Notes under the pieces: generated by a model
What the model was told of the DNA's origin: nothing
The model's database searches: none
Seen by the model: the letters and a program-made list of their open reading frames with translations, nothing else
Program-made: the position numbers and the translations under genes
In this document: in pieces, positions 44,564-54,900 of the stretch
Layout of the letters: each line of letters starts with the position of its first letter
Position numbering within the stretch: the stretch's first letter is position 1
Assembly (NCBI RefSeq): GCF_015645385.1
Contig: NZ_JADOET010000006.1
Location: 124,001 to 188,000, forward strand
Source: Winogradskyella marina
GTDB lineage: Bacteria > Bacteroidota > Bacteroidia > Flavobacteriales > Flavobacteriaceae
Reading direction: 5' to 3'
DNA: 64,000 nt

Positions 44564-45049
44564 CTAATCGAATGGGTCACTGTAGACATGATTGATAACT
44601 CCCTCGGTAATAATTACATCGTCACCTCCAATTATAGCACTTCCAGAGAATGTAGCACTAAAACAAGTGTTTTTATTCACAGTTACGTTACTTAGCAATT
44701 CTGATTGAACAAAATCACCTTCAGCTGAACTTGCATTTTGAACACGTAAATAATTGAACTCTTCAACAATATCAGAACCAGTTTTTTTATACGGAAGCTT
44801 TAAAGTTATTGCATGTGTATTTTGCTGAGGCGAATAAACTCCGTACGACATATACAAACTTAGCGTATGACCTGAACCGTCAGAATCTAAATCAATTCCT
44901 CTTCCAAAAATTTGAAATTCCATAATATCTCCGTTAATTTTCATTGTAGCAGATTCCGTTTGAGGACAAGGAACACTATCATCATCTTTTGAGCAAGAAT
45001 TTAGAGTAAACAGACTAATAAAGACTAGTAATAACTGTTGAATTTTCAT
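44564..45049 (-). CDS. Hypothetical lipoprotein
   Basis: 161 residues, lipobox LNSCSKDDD (Cys19) with the Asp-rich +2 to +5 residues typical of flavobacterial outer-membrane lipoproteins. The mature part is beta-rich and unrecognised. 15 nt after hutH, possibly co-transcribed. Confidence 0.75.
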   Translation of the reverse strand: MKIQQLLLVFISLFTLNSCSKDDDSVPCPQTESATMKINGDIMEFQIFGRGIDLDSDGSGHTLSLYMSYGVYSPQQNTHAITLKLPYKKTGSDIVEEFNYLRVQNASSAEGDFVQSELLSNVTVNKNTCFSATFSGSAIIGGDDVIITEGVINHVYSDPFD

Positions 45050-45064
45050 TTGTATGGACTCGTC

Positions 45065-46594
45065 TTATTTTAAGTTATAAGAATTCAAAAATAACTCTTC
45101 TATTTCTATATCTACATCTTTTAAAAATTGAATTGAAGCTTCTATTGAATCATGTAATACTTCATCAACCTTAATAAAAGGTACTACTTTTCTGTATTGC
45201 TCTAAAAACGATTCTAATAATGGTGATGTTTTTAAAGGTCTTCTAAATTCTATAGCTTGCGACGCATTCATCAACTCAATTGCTATAACACGTTCTACAT
45301 TTTTAACTAAGGTATACGCTTGTGTGGCTGCATTAGCTCCCATACTTACGTGATCTTCTTGTCCGTTACTAGACACAATACTATCTATACTTGCTGGAGA
45401 TGCCATTTGTTTATTAGCACTCACAATACTTGCTGCTGTATATTGCGGAATCATAAAACCAGAGTTCAATCCTGGATTATCCACCAAAAAAGCTGGCAGA
45501 CCTCTTAAACCAGATACCAATTGAAATACACGACGTTCAGAAATGTTTCCTATTTCGGCCATAGCTATTTTTAAATAATCTAAGGCTAAAGCTAAAGGTT
45601 GACCGTGGAAGTTTCCACCCGAAATTATTAAATCTTCTTCATGAAAAATATTAGGATTATCCGTCACTGAATTGATTTCAGTTAAAATTACCTTTTCAAC
45701 AAAGTCTAAAGTATCCTTTGTTGCTCCATGAACTTGAGGAATACAACGAAACGAATATGGATCTTGAACATGTTCTTTTTCGCGTGAAATGAGCTCACTT
45801 CCTTTTAAAAACTCATTAAATCGTCTTGCCACTTTACGCTGACCAGGATGTGGTCTTACGGCATGAACCAAATCATGAAAAGGGTCTAAACGTCCATCAA
45901 AAGCATCTAAAGAAATACTAGCAATGATATCTGCTAAATACGATGTTTTATGAGACATTAATAATAAATACACACCATACGCACTCATAAACTGTGTACC
46001 ATTTAATAAGGCTAAACCTTCTTTGGTTTCAAGCCTAATCGGTTCCCAATTAAATTCTTCTAAAAGTGTAGCAGCCTCATATTCTTTATTGTTATGCACT
46101 ACTTTTCCTTTTCCTAACAACGGTAATGCCAAATGAGCTAATGGAGCTAAATCTCCTGAAGCCCCTAAAGAACCTTGCGTAAATACAAATGGAAAAATAT
46201 CATTATTAAAAAATTCAATTAAGCGCTCTACGGTTGCTAGCTGTACTCCACTGTGCCCATAACTCAACGATTGAATTTTTAAAAGCAACATCACTTTTAC
46301 TATAGATTCTGGAACCCGTTCCCCAGTGCCACAGGCGTGAGACATCACTAAGTTTTCTTGCAATTGACTTAAATCTGAGTCAGAAATTTTTACATTATAA
46401 AGCGAACCAAACCCTGTATTAATGCCATACATTGGTTTTTTTTCATTCGCCAATTTATTATCTAAATAGGTTTTACATTTCTGTATCTTATGTGTCGATG
46501 CTTCTGATAGTTTTAGCTTCTTGTTTTTATAAAAAATATTATAAATTGTTACAATATCTAAAGCATCTGAAGAAATAATATGATAATTATCCAT
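45065..46594 (-). CDS. hutH: Histidine ammonia-lyase
   Basis: 509 residues. Catalytic MIO group from the ASGD loop in GSLGASGDLAPLAHLALPLL; other family regions are GINTGFGSLYNV, SLSYGHSGVQ, and QEDHVSMGANA. It deaminates histidine to urocanate. The rest of the hut pathway is not nearby. The longest frame starts at 46618; ATG 46594 (MDNYHIISSD) matches the usual N-terminus of the family. Confidence 0.96.
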   Translation of the reverse strand: MDNYHIISSDALDIVTIYNIFYKNKKLKLSEASTHKIQKCKTYLDNKLANEKKPMYGINTGFGSLYNVKISDSDLSQLQENLVMSHACGTGERVPESIVKVMLLLKIQSLSYGHSGVQLATVERLIEFFNNDIFPFVFTQGSLGASGDLAPLAHLALPLLGKGKVVHNNKEYEAATLLEEFNWEPIRLETKEGLALLNGTQFMSAYGVYLLLMSHKTSYLADIIASISLDAFDGRLDPFHDLVHAVRPHPGQRKVARRFNEFLKGSELISREKEHVQDPYSFRCIPQVHGATKDTLDFVEKVILTEINSVTDNPNIFHEEDLIISGGNFHGQPLALALDYLKIAMAEIGNISERRVFQLVSGLRGLPAFLVDNPGLNSGFMIPQYTAASIVSANKQMASPASIDSIVSSNGQEDHVSMGANAATQAYTLVKNVERVIAIELMNASQAIEFRRPLKTSPLLESFLEQYRKVVPFIKVDEVLHDSIEASIQFLKDVDIEIEELFLNSYNLK

Positions 46595-46945
46595 GAAGAG
46601 TTTATTAAAGGTCTTCAAAATTGAGAATTATTTTGGATTTTACCATACAATAATTAAAATTTCATTGAATTCTAACACAAAATAGTTTCGGTTTTTTGAT
46701 AATTTAAAAATATAAGCACAACTCATTTGCAAATTATACAAAAAAACAGCGGTTTACACTTGAATTTTGATTTCTTAGCAATTAACAACTCATAGATAAT
46801 TTTATCATAATTATAATATACTCCTCGCGCTTTAATTCTTATTTTTGTTTTCAAATTTTGGTAAAAAAGCATATTAAACTGTAATCATTTTAACTAATGA
46901 ACTAACAGTATCCTGCTTATAAACATTGAAAAAATAAACTAACAC
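46595..46945. other. AT-rich intergenic region with candidate promoters
   Basis: 351 nt between divergent hutH and the TlpA-like gene. TATTTTTG at 46840-46847 fits the -7 consensus for the TlpA-like gene. For hutH, CAATTTTG appears just upstream of the start on the minus strand. No regulon operator and no gene seen. Confidence 0.45.
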
Positions 46946-47983
46946 ATGAAACGATTATTATTACTTTGCATTACAGCTACAATTTTTGCTTGCGAAGGAG
47001 AACCTAAAAATTATGTAACACTATCTGGACAAATTGCAAATCCTGATGAAAGTAAAACCTTAAAGGTTTTTAATAGAGATAATTACGAAAAAATCATTAA
47101 CTTAAATGATGATGGTACTTTTAGCGATACTCTAAAAGTTGAGGCTGGCGATTTTAACTTTCAACATGGAAAAGAATATGGGCAAATCTACTTAGAGAAC
47201 GACAATGAAACATCTTTAGAAACTGATTATGAGAGTTTTATTGACTCTATGGTTTTTAAAGGAGATGCTTCAGATCTAAATAACTTTTCAGTACAATCGT
47301 TTTTAATTTCTAAAACTTACTTTACTGAAGAACTCGTCGGTTCAAGCGATATGAACAAAGTAGAAGAAGCTATTGCAGATTATAAATCGGCTTACGAAGC
47401 GTTAAAGGAGAAATATACAGATGTAGATTCTACTCATGTTGCTATGATGGACAGAAATATAAACATGTCTGTGGATCAAATTAAAAAATTCATGGAGGCT
47501 AAACAAGCGACTCTTAATGCGTTTCCAAAAGGGACTCCATCTCCAAGCTTTGAGGATTATGAAAATTACGCTGGTGGATCAACATCACTTTCTGACTTAA
47601 AAGGTAAGTTTGTATATATTGATTTATGGGCAACTTGGTGTGGTCCTTGTATTAAGGAAATACCTTCGCTTAAAAAAGTTGAAAAGCAATACGAAGACAA
47701 AAACATTGAATTCGTTAGCATTTCAGTTGATGAAGGTCGTGGCTACAAAGGTGATGCTGATGCAGCATATGAAGGCTGGAAAAAAATGGTAGATGAAAAA
47801 GAATTAAGTGGTATGCAATTAATAGCAGACAATGGTTTTATGTCACAGTTTATCCAAGACTATAAGGTTAATGGTATTCCAAGATTTATATTAATTGACC
47901 CTAATGGAGATATCGTGAGTGCTGATGCTCCAAGACCTTCTAGTTCTAGTTTAATAGATTTATTTAACGAGTTGAATATCTAA
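46946..47983 (+). CDS. TlpA/ResA-like thiol-disulfide oxidoreductase lipoprotein
   Basis: 345 residues, lipobox ATIFAC (Cys16). A DUF4369-like beta domain fills residues 20-190, then a thioredoxin fold with redox motif WATWCGPC near residue 230 and the cis-Pro region VNGIPRFILIDPNGDIV. Periplasmic or outer-membrane reductase. Ordinary promoter, not the regulon type. Confidence 0.92.
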   Translation: MKRLLLLCITATIFACEGEPKNYVTLSGQIANPDESKTLKVFNRDNYEKIINLNDDGTFSDTLKVEAGDFNFQHGKEYGQIYLENDNETSLETDYESFIDSMVFKGDASDLNNFSVQSFLISKTYFTEELVGSSDMNKVEEAIADYKSAYEALKEKYTDVDSTHVAMMDRNINMSVDQIKKFMEAKQATLNAFPKGTPSPSFEDYENYAGGSTSLSDLKGKFVYIDLWATWCGPCIKEIPSLKKVEKQYEDKNIEFVSISVDEGRGYKGDADAAYEGWKKMVDEKELSGMQLIADNGFMSQFIQDYKVNGIPRFILIDPNGDIVSADAPRPSSSSLIDLFNELNI

Positions 47984-48003
47984 ATTAAAAACTCAACATT
48001 TAT

Positions 48004-48041
48004 AAAAAAGCCTATTTAAGCAATCTTAAATAGGCTTTTTT
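48004..48041. terminator. Bidirectional terminator
   Basis: 17-bp stem (48004-48020 with 48025-48041), loop CAAT, flanked by A6 and T9, between convergent genes ending at 47983 and 48043. Confidence 0.93.
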
Positions 48042-48042
48042 T

Positions 48043-49611
48043 TTATTGCTTTTTCTGTTCTGGCTCTTGTTGGTTGTCTTCCTGTTGCTGTTCTGGTTGC
48101 TTAAACAAATCGATATAAGCCTCTCCGAGAGTTTCAATAATGTGTCTCGCTATTAAACTTTGGTAACCGTAATCTTCTATAGAGATATCGCCTGATTTTC
48201 CATGTAAATACACACCAAAAATAGTTGCAGCCAAAGGAGAATAGTTTTGCGCTATTAATCCAGAAATCACTCCTGTTAATACATCTCCACTTCCTGCTGT
48301 TGCCATTCCCGGATTTCCTGTGGTGTTGATATATAATTTGTTTTTGTTTACTGTAATAGAGTGTGCTCCTTTAATTAAGACAATAACATTATACTTTTCT
48401 GAAAATGCTTTAACCCTTTTAAGCATATCAAAATCATCTGTCCATTGGCCTACTAAGCGCTCTAGCTCTTTTAAGTGTGGAGTTAAAACGGTTTGTTTTG
48501 GTAACAGTTTTAAGAGCGATTTGTTTTGTGCTATTATATTTAAGCCGTCGGCATCAATAACTAATGCTGTTTTATTTTTCTTCAGAAATGCTTCAATGGC
48601 ATTCACCGTTTCTTCCGAAGTACCAAGGCCTACTCCAACACCAATGACAGTTGGTTCAATTTCAAAATTAATATTTGAAATATGTGTTTCAGAGTCATCT
48701 GTAATAACCATTACTTCTGGTATAGCTGTTTGTAAACTGTGATAACCACATTTAGGAGTATATGCAGTAACCAAACCTGCACCAGCACTTAAGGCGGCTC
48801 TACTCGCTAAATTAACAGCTCCGATTTTACCATAACTTCCTCCTAAAATCATAACATGGCCAAAATCACCCTTATGCGCAAACTTTTTTCTTGGCTGATA
48901 AATGGGTAAAACTTCATGCTTAGAAATCAATTCAACTTCGGTTTCGGTTTGCATTAAATAGTCCCGATCTATACCAATATCTAACACTTCCCATTGCGTG
49001 GTGTATTTTTCTGTCTTAGGTAAAAAGAATACCAACTTAGGTGACTGAAAACTCAATGTATAACCTGCAAATACAACAGCATCATCATCTTCTACTGCTT
49101 TATCTGAATACAAACCTGAAGGCATATCAATAGACAAGGTGAAGGCTTTAGAAGCTTTAAATTTTTGAAATAAGGCTTTTACCCAATCATTTGGTGGTCT
49201 ATTCAACCCAATACCAAAAATAGCATCGACAATAATATCATCGGCTCCAATTTGAATGTCTGCAAATTCTTCCTTGCAGCTCAACATTGTTGGCCATGTT
49301 TTAGTCACATTTTTAATACGATCATAATTAACCAAAAAATCTTTAGAACGCTTATCACTACAGTTTACAATATAAGTAGCCACATTGTAACCATGCGTTA
49401 TTAAATGTCGCGCCAAAACAAGTCCATCGCCACCATTATTTCCAATACCACAAAACACATGAATTGGTACTTGTGCACCTTGCATACGCGCATGCATCCA
49501 ATTAAAAATTTGTGTTCCTGCACGCTCCATTAAGTCTGTAGAGGTAATATTTTGGCGTTCTGCAGTTAGTTTGTCTCCTTCGTAAATTTGTTCTTTAGAA
49601 AATAACTTCAT
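48043..49611 (-). CDS. nnr: Bifunctional NAD(P)H-hydrate epimerase/dehydratase
   Basis: 522 residues: N-terminal YjeF_N epimerase (GIGNNGGDGLVLARHL, FGIGLNRP) and C-terminal ADP-dependent carbohydrate-kinase-type dehydratase (HKGDFGHVMILGGSYGKIGA, ALVIDADGLN, PGMATAGSGDVLTG). Repairs damaged NAD(P)HX. Ends with a Glu/Gln-rich tail (QPEQQQEDNQQEPEQKK). Confidence 0.95.
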   Translation of the reverse strand: MKLFSKEQIYEGDKLTAERQNITSTDLMERAGTQIFNWMHARMQGAQVPIHVFCGIGNNGGDGLVLARHLITHGYNVATYIVNCSDKRSKDFLVNYDRIKNVTKTWPTMLSCKEEFADIQIGADDIIVDAIFGIGLNRPPNDWVKALFQKFKASKAFTLSIDMPSGLYSDKAVEDDDAVVFAGYTLSFQSPKLVFFLPKTEKYTTQWEVLDIGIDRDYLMQTETEVELISKHEVLPIYQPRKKFAHKGDFGHVMILGGSYGKIGAVNLASRAALSAGAGLVTAYTPKCGYHSLQTAIPEVMVITDDSETHISNINFEIEPTVIGVGVGLGTSEETVNAIEAFLKKNKTALVIDADGLNIIAQNKSLLKLLPKQTVLTPHLKELERLVGQWTDDFDMLKRVKAFSEKYNVIVLIKGAHSITVNKNKLYINTTGNPGMATAGSGDVLTGVISGLIAQNYSPLAATIFGVYLHGKSGDISIEDYGYQSLIARHIIETLGEAYIDLFKQPEQQQEDNQQEPEQKKQ

Positions 49612-49792
49612 GTGTTTATATCTGTTTATTTTAACTTATATGGAACGTCCACATAATGATCTGATTTAGGGATGGAAATTTCTTTGTGTTTGTTTCTCAC
49701 AATCGTTTTAAAAGCCTTGAAAAATAGCTGATTCCATTTCATTATTATTAGAAAGACCTATCCTTTTTTAATAAATCCCTAAAAAGGTACGA

Positions 49793-49827
49793 TTTGTTTT
49801 TTTTTTGTTGTAAAAATAATACATTTG
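49793..49827 (+). promoter_or_regulatory. Promoter of the thr leader and thrABC
   Basis: TTTG (49793-49796) as a -33 element, 23-nt spacer, TACATTTG (49820-49827) as -7 box. The candidate leader peptide begins 7 nt further on, so the transcript may be close to leaderless there. Confidence 0.6.
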
Positions 49828-49834
49828 ATATGTA

Positions 49835-49936
49835 ATGAATAAAAAAATAAACATATCAGCAATTTCTAATGCACAGTCAATGTGTATTTCTATGTTTATT
49901 ATTTCAACACGAATTACCCTTTGGGGTAATTTATAA
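49835..49936 (+). CDS. Candidate threonine-operon leader peptide
   Basis: A 33-residue frame, ATG to TAA, immediately after a promoter and 60 nt before thrA. Seven Ile and two Thr codons, with a cluster reading ISTRIT near the end (ATT ATT TCA ACA CGA ATT ACC), where the last codons fall inside a hairpin (49912-49931). Thr and Ile codon clustering is what a thr attenuator needs. No homologous peptide can be checked here. Confidence 0.5.
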   Translation: MNKKINISAISNAQSMCISMFIISTRITLWGNL

Positions 49937-49970
49937 TATGCTCTCCGTTCCTTATTGTCTATATAGACAT
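49912..49970 (+). promoter_or_regulatory. Candidate thr attenuator hairpins
   Basis: Hairpin 1: 49912-49919 with 49924-49931, loop TTTG, at the end of the leader frame. Hairpin 2: palindrome TGTCTATATAGACA (49956-49969) followed by TTTTATT, which is terminator-like though short. Mutually exclusive folds are plausible but not shown. Confidence 0.45.
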
Positions 49971-49996
49971 TTTATTCTCTTAAACTATAAATTAAT

Positions 49997-52471
49997 ATGA
50001 AAGTTCTCAAATTTGGTGGAACATCTGTAGGTTCAGCCGAAAACATAAATAAAGTCATCTCTATTTTAGATCAACAATCTAAAACAACCAATATTGCTGT
50101 TGTGGTTTCTGCCGTTGGTGGCATAACTGATAAGCTATTAGAAGCTGCAAGTTTAGCTTGTGATAAAAACCTAGACTATAAACAGAAATACGATACCATA
50201 TGGTCAATCCATAATTCTGTCATTGAAGGACTGTTTTCAAACACCAAAAATGATAAGGCACTTCAAAAACAACAAGACGAATTACAAGAGTTAGTTTCAG
50301 AAAAACTAAATGCTTTAAAAAGTCTGTTAAACGGTATTTATCTCATCAATGAATTGTCACCAAAAACTAAGGATAAATTATTGAGTTTTGGCGAAGATTT
50401 GTCTTCAACAATTATTTACCACACCTTACATTCAAGATCCGTAGATGCGACCTTAAAAAATTCGCAAGAACTTATTACAACAGATGCTAATTTTAATAAT
50501 GCAACCGTAAACTTTAAAATTACGAACCCTAAAATTCAATCCTTTTTTGAGTCAAACTCAAAAGCCATTGTTTTACTACCAGGTTTTGTGTCTAAATCTG
50601 TAAATGGAGACATTACCACCTTAGGTCGTGGTGGATCAGATTATACAGCTGCCATTATTGCTGCGGCAATGGAAGTAGATGAATTACAAATCTGGACAGA
50701 CGTTAGTGGTATGTATACCACCAATCCAAAACTAGTAAAGCAAGCTGCACCAATTGTAGAATTATCGTATAAAGAAGCTGTGGAATTATCGCATTTTGGA
50801 GCCAAGGTTTTATATCCACCAACAGTAATGCCAGTGCTTAAAAAGAAGATTCCGATTGTGATTAAAAACACGTTAGATCCTGAAGCTATAGGCACAACGA
50901 TTACGCAGAATGTAACACCAAATGGAAATTCGCCAGTAAAAGGTATTAGTAATATAGATAACGTCGCCTTACTCACTTTACAAGGTAACGGTATGGTTGG
51001 TGTTCCTGGTTTTAGTAAACGCTTATTTGAAACATTAGCTCAAGAAAAAATTAATATCATTTTAATTACGCAATCTTCTTCTGAACATACCATTTGTATT
51101 GGAATATCAGATTTTGATGCACAACGTGCTAAGGAAGCAGTTGATGCCGTTTTTGAATATGAAATTACACTTCATAAAATTGATCCTATTGTACTAGAAA
51201 CCAACTTATCTATCATTGCTGTAATTGGAGATAAAATGAAAAATCACCAAGGTATAAGTGGAAAGATGTTTAGCACACTTGGTAAAAACAATGTGAATAT
51301 TAGAGCTATTGCGCAAGGAGCTTCTGAACGAAATATTTCGGCTGTAATTCATAAAAATGATGTAAAAAAAGCATTAAATAGTTTACACGAACAGTTTTTT
51401 GAAATCAAAACCAAACAAATCAATTTATTTATTACTGGAGTTGGTAATGTTGGCGAACGACTTATTGAACAAATAAAACAACAAAAAGCCTATTTAAAAG
51501 AAAACTTCAAAATTAGCCTAAGAGTTGCTGGATTATCAAATTCTAGAACCATGGTTGTCAATGATGATGGTGTCAATTTAAAAAACTGGAAAAAGGAACT
51601 TGAAAATGGTGAAAAAGCGCGTTTAGATGGCTTCTTTGAGCATGCCAAAAACCTAAACTTAAGAAACTCTGTTTTTATAGATATAACAGCAAACGAAGCT
51701 GTTTCTAATATGTATAGCCATTATCTAAAAGAAAGTATTTCTGTTGTGGCTTGTAACAAAATTGCCTGCTCAGGTAACATTGAATACTACAACGAATTAA
51801 AAGCCTTATCAAGACAATATAATGCGGCATTTTTATTTGAAACTAACGTTGGTGCAGGTTTGCCTGTCTTAGATACTTTAGGTCATTTAATAGCTTCGGG
51901 CGATAAAGTAAATACAATCCAAGCTGTCTTATCTGGAAGTCTTAACTTTATTTTCAATAATTTTAATGCAGAAACCACCTTTCACGATATTGTAAAACAA
52001 GCACAACAAGAAGGTTATACAGAACCAGATCCTAGAATAGATTTAAGTGGAATTGATGTCGCTAGAAAAGTCTTAATTTTAGCTAGAGAAAGTGGTCATG
52101 CCGTCGAATTATCTGATTTAACTAGCGAAAGTTTCTTAACTGAAAAGGCATCAAACTCTGATACGGTTGATGATTTTTTCCAAACATTAATAGAAGACGA
52201 ATCGTATTACCAAGGGTTATTCAAATCGGCTCAAGACAATAACTGTCAATTAAAATTTGTAGCAGAATTTAATGATGGAAAAGCTAAAGTTGGACTTCAA
52301 GAAATTCCTGAAGGACATCCGTTTTATAATCTAAAAGGAAAAGACAATATTGTAATGTTTTACACACAACGTTATCCTGAGCAACCTCTAATTATTAAAG
52401 GTGCTGGTGCTGGTGCAGATGTTACAGCTTCTGGTTTGTTTGCAGATATCATTAGAATTGCTAATAATTAA
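49997..52471 (+). CDS. thrA: Bifunctional aspartokinase/homoserine dehydrogenase
   Basis: 824 residues. Aspartokinase (KFGGTSVGSAENI at the start; TTLGRGGSDYTA), two ACT-type regulatory regions (about 315-465), then homoserine dehydrogenase (ITGVGNVGERLI, NKIACSGN, FETNVGAGLPVLDTL, GSLNFIFN, EPDPRIDLSGIDVARK). Carries out the first and third steps of threonine synthesis. First gene of thrABC. Confidence 0.97.
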   Translation: MKVLKFGGTSVGSAENINKVISILDQQSKTTNIAVVVSAVGGITDKLLEAASLACDKNLDYKQKYDTIWSIHNSVIEGLFSNTKNDKALQKQQDELQELVSEKLNALKSLLNGIYLINELSPKTKDKLLSFGEDLSSTIIYHTLHSRSVDATLKNSQELITTDANFNNATVNFKITNPKIQSFFESNSKAIVLLPGFVSKSVNGDITTLGRGGSDYTAAIIAAAMEVDELQIWTDVSGMYTTNPKLVKQAAPIVELSYKEAVELSHFGAKVLYPPTVMPVLKKKIPIVIKNTLDPEAIGTTITQNVTPNGNSPVKGISNIDNVALLTLQGNGMVGVPGFSKRLFETLAQEKINIILITQSSSEHTICIGISDFDAQRAKEAVDAVFEYEITLHKIDPIVLETNLSIIAVIGDKMKNHQGISGKMFSTLGKNNVNIRAIAQGASERNISAVIHKNDVKKALNSLHEQFFEIKTKQINLFITGVGNVGERLIEQIKQQKAYLKENFKISLRVAGLSNSRTMVVNDDGVNLKNWKKELENGEKARLDGFFEHAKNLNLRNSVFIDITANEAVSNMYSHYLKESISVVACNKIACSGNIEYYNELKALSRQYNAAFLFETNVGAGLPVLDTLGHLIASGDKVNTIQAVLSGSLNFIFNNFNAETTFHDIVKQAQQEGYTEPDPRIDLSGIDVARKVLILARESGHAVELSDLTSESFLTEKASNSDTVDDFFQTLIEDESYYQGLFKSAQDNNCQLKFVAEFNDGKAKVGLQEIPEGHPFYNLKGKDNIVMFYTQRYPEQPLIIKGAGAGADVTASGLFADIIRIANN

Positions 52472-52544
52472 AATGAAAAAAGTTATTTAGTTATTTAGGC
52501 TGTCTGAACAACTCAATAACATAATAACTCAATAACTCATTATC

Positions 52545-53465
52545 ATGAATGAAATAAAAATATTTTCGCCTGCAACTGTGGCAAATGTAGCATGTGGGTT
52601 TGATGTTCTAGGCTTTTGTATCGATACTATTGGTGATGAGATGGTCATTAGAAAAACAGAAGAAAAAGGTATTAAAATCACTAAAATAGAAGGTTACGAT
52701 TTACCCTTTGAAGCTGAGAAAAATGTTGCTGGAGTTTCTGCTTTAGCCATGTATAATGATTTACAACCCAATTGTGGATTTGAAATTGAAATCTACAAAA
52801 AGATAAAACCAGGAAGTGGTATAGGAAGTAGTTCTGCAAGTGCTGCAGGAAGCGTCTATGGAATGAACGAGCTTTTGGGAAGACCATTAGATAAAACCAA
52901 GCTCACGTACTTTGCCATGAAAGGCGAAGCGTTGGCAAGTCAGTGCGAACATGCCGATAATTTAGCTCCTGCAATTTTTGGAGGGTTTACATTGGTTAAA
53001 AGCGCGAGTCCATTACAGATTTTAGAGCTACCTACTCCATCAGATCTATTTGTGACCTTAATTCATCCACAAATTGAAATTAAAACATCAGAATCTAGAG
53101 CGATTTTACCCAAAGAGATTCCACTGAGTAATGCCATTGCGCAATGGGCTAATGTTGGTAGTTTGGTTCATGCTTTACATACTTCAGATTACAATTTAAT
53201 TAAAGAAGCGTTGCATGATGTTGTTATAGAACCCTATCGCAAGCAATTGATTCCACATTTTGATGACGTAAAAAATGCGGCATTAAAAGCTGGAGCCTTA
53301 GGTTGTGCGATTTCAGGATCTGGACCTTCAATTTTTATGTTGAGTAAAAGTGAAGATACAGCTCGGAATGTTGAAAAAGCCATTAGAAAAATATATTCAA
53401 ACACAGATATCGTATTTGAAACTTATGTTTCTAAGATTAATGTTGAAGGCATTCGAGCGTTATAA
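52545..53465 (+). CDS. thrB: Homoserine kinase
   Basis: 306 residues, GHMP kinase: FSPATVANVACGFDVLGFCID, the ATP-binding GSGIGSSSASAAGSV, and GALGCAISGSGPSIFML. Phosphorylates homoserine. Follows thrA by 73 nt. Confidence 0.97.
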   Translation: MNEIKIFSPATVANVACGFDVLGFCIDTIGDEMVIRKTEEKGIKITKIEGYDLPFEAEKNVAGVSALAMYNDLQPNCGFEIEIYKKIKPGSGIGSSSASAAGSVYGMNELLGRPLDKTKLTYFAMKGEALASQCEHADNLAPAIFGGFTLVKSASPLQILELPTPSDLFVTLIHPQIEIKTSESRAILPKEIPLSNAIAQWANVGSLVHALHTSDYNLIKEALHDVVIEPYRKQLIPHFDDVKNAALKAGALGCAISGSGPSIFMLSKSEDTARNVEKAIRKIYSNTDIVFETYVSKINVEGIRAL

Positions 53466-53576
53466 AAGACATTCAGAATACGTCGAACTAAAAGTTATAA
53501 AACGAAGCTTCACCGAGAGTTTTCTTTAAATAGTTAACTTAATTGAAGCGCATACTAATTTAGAACACATTTAAAA

Positions 53577-54866
53577 ATGAATTACTATAGTTTAAACAAA
53601 AAAGCACCAAATACAACCTTTGAAGATGCTGTTGTTAGAGGATTAGCACCAGATAAAGGTTTATATTTTCCTGAATCAATTACGCCTTTAGAAGATTCGT
53701 TTTTAGAAAACATTGAGCATAAATCAAACACAGAAATTGCGTTTGAAGCCATTAAGCAGTTCATAGTTCCTGAGATTCCAGAGGATGTTCTAAAATCAAT
53801 TATTGAAGATACTTTAAATTTCGATTTTCCTGTTGTAGAAATTAACGAAAACATTTCAACATTAGAATTGTTTCATGGACCAACAATGGCGTTTAAAGAT
53901 GTTGGCGCGCGTTTTATGGCGCGATGTTTAGGGTATTTTAACCAAACCAACACTAATGATGTTACTGTTTTAGTTGCCACATCTGGAGATACTGGAGGTG
54001 CTGTTGCTAATGGATTTTTAGGAGTAAAAGGTGTTAATGTCGTAATTCTTTATCCAAGTGGTAAAGTAAGTGATATTCAAGAAAAGCAGTTAACAACCCT
54101 CGGTAAAAATATTACAGCATTAGAAGTTAATGGTGTTTTTGATGATTGCCAAGACATGGTAAAACAAGCATTTACAGATAGAGAGTTAACAGACAAAATG
54201 CAATTGACTTCTGCAAACTCTATAAATATAGCGCGTTGGTTACCACAGCTTTTTTATTTTATGTTTACGTATAAGCAATTAAAATCCAAACATAAAGATA
54301 TCGCATTTTCAGTACCAAGTGGTAATTTTGGAAATATCTGTGCTGGAATGGTTGCGCAAAAATTAGGTTTACCTGTTAAACATTTTATTGCTGCTAATAA
54401 TGCTAATGATACGGTTGTAAATTATATGCTATCTCAAACATATTCACCAAAACCATCTGTACAAACCATTAGTAATGCCATGGATGTTGGTAATCCTAGT
54501 AATTTTATTAGAATACAAGAGTTACACGATAATGATTTTGATGCTTTAAAATCTAATTTATCTACGTACAGCTATTCAGACGATGATACAAGATCAGCAT
54601 TGTTAGAGTTACATAACGATTTTAATTATGTAGCAGATCCACATGGAGCGGTTGGATATTTGGGTGCAAAAGACTATTTAAAATCTAACGATGCACATGT
54701 AGTGTTTTTAGAAACTGCACATCCAACAAAATTCTTAGACATTGTTGAGGACGTTATTAGAGAAAACATTGATTTACCAGCTCAAATTGAAGCTGTAATG
54801 GATAAGGAAGGTGAGTCTATTGAAATTGGTACGTATGAAGAATTAAAAAGCTTTTTATTGGCATAA
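53577..54866 (+). CDS. thrC: Threonine synthase
   Basis: 429 residues, PLP enzyme. PLP-lysine in HGPTMAFKDVGARFMAR, then VLVATSGDTGGAVANGF, SANSINIARWLPQ and SGNFGNICAG. Converts O-phosphohomoserine to threonine. 111 nt after thrB. Confidence 0.96.
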   Translation: MNYYSLNKKAPNTTFEDAVVRGLAPDKGLYFPESITPLEDSFLENIEHKSNTEIAFEAIKQFIVPEIPEDVLKSIIEDTLNFDFPVVEINENISTLELFHGPTMAFKDVGARFMARCLGYFNQTNTNDVTVLVATSGDTGGAVANGFLGVKGVNVVILYPSGKVSDIQEKQLTTLGKNITALEVNGVFDDCQDMVKQAFTDRELTDKMQLTSANSINIARWLPQLFYFMFTYKQLKSKHKDIAFSVPSGNFGNICAGMVAQKLGLPVKHFIAANNANDTVVNYMLSQTYSPKPSVQTISNAMDVGNPSNFIRIQELHDNDFDALKSNLSTYSYSDDDTRSALLELHNDFNYVADPHGAVGYLGAKDYLKSNDAHVVFLETAHPTKFLDIVEDVIRENIDLPAQIEAVMDKEGESIEIGTYEELKSFLLA

Positions 54867-54900
54867 TTATTCTTTCTTTAGAAATGCTTATGTAAAAAAT

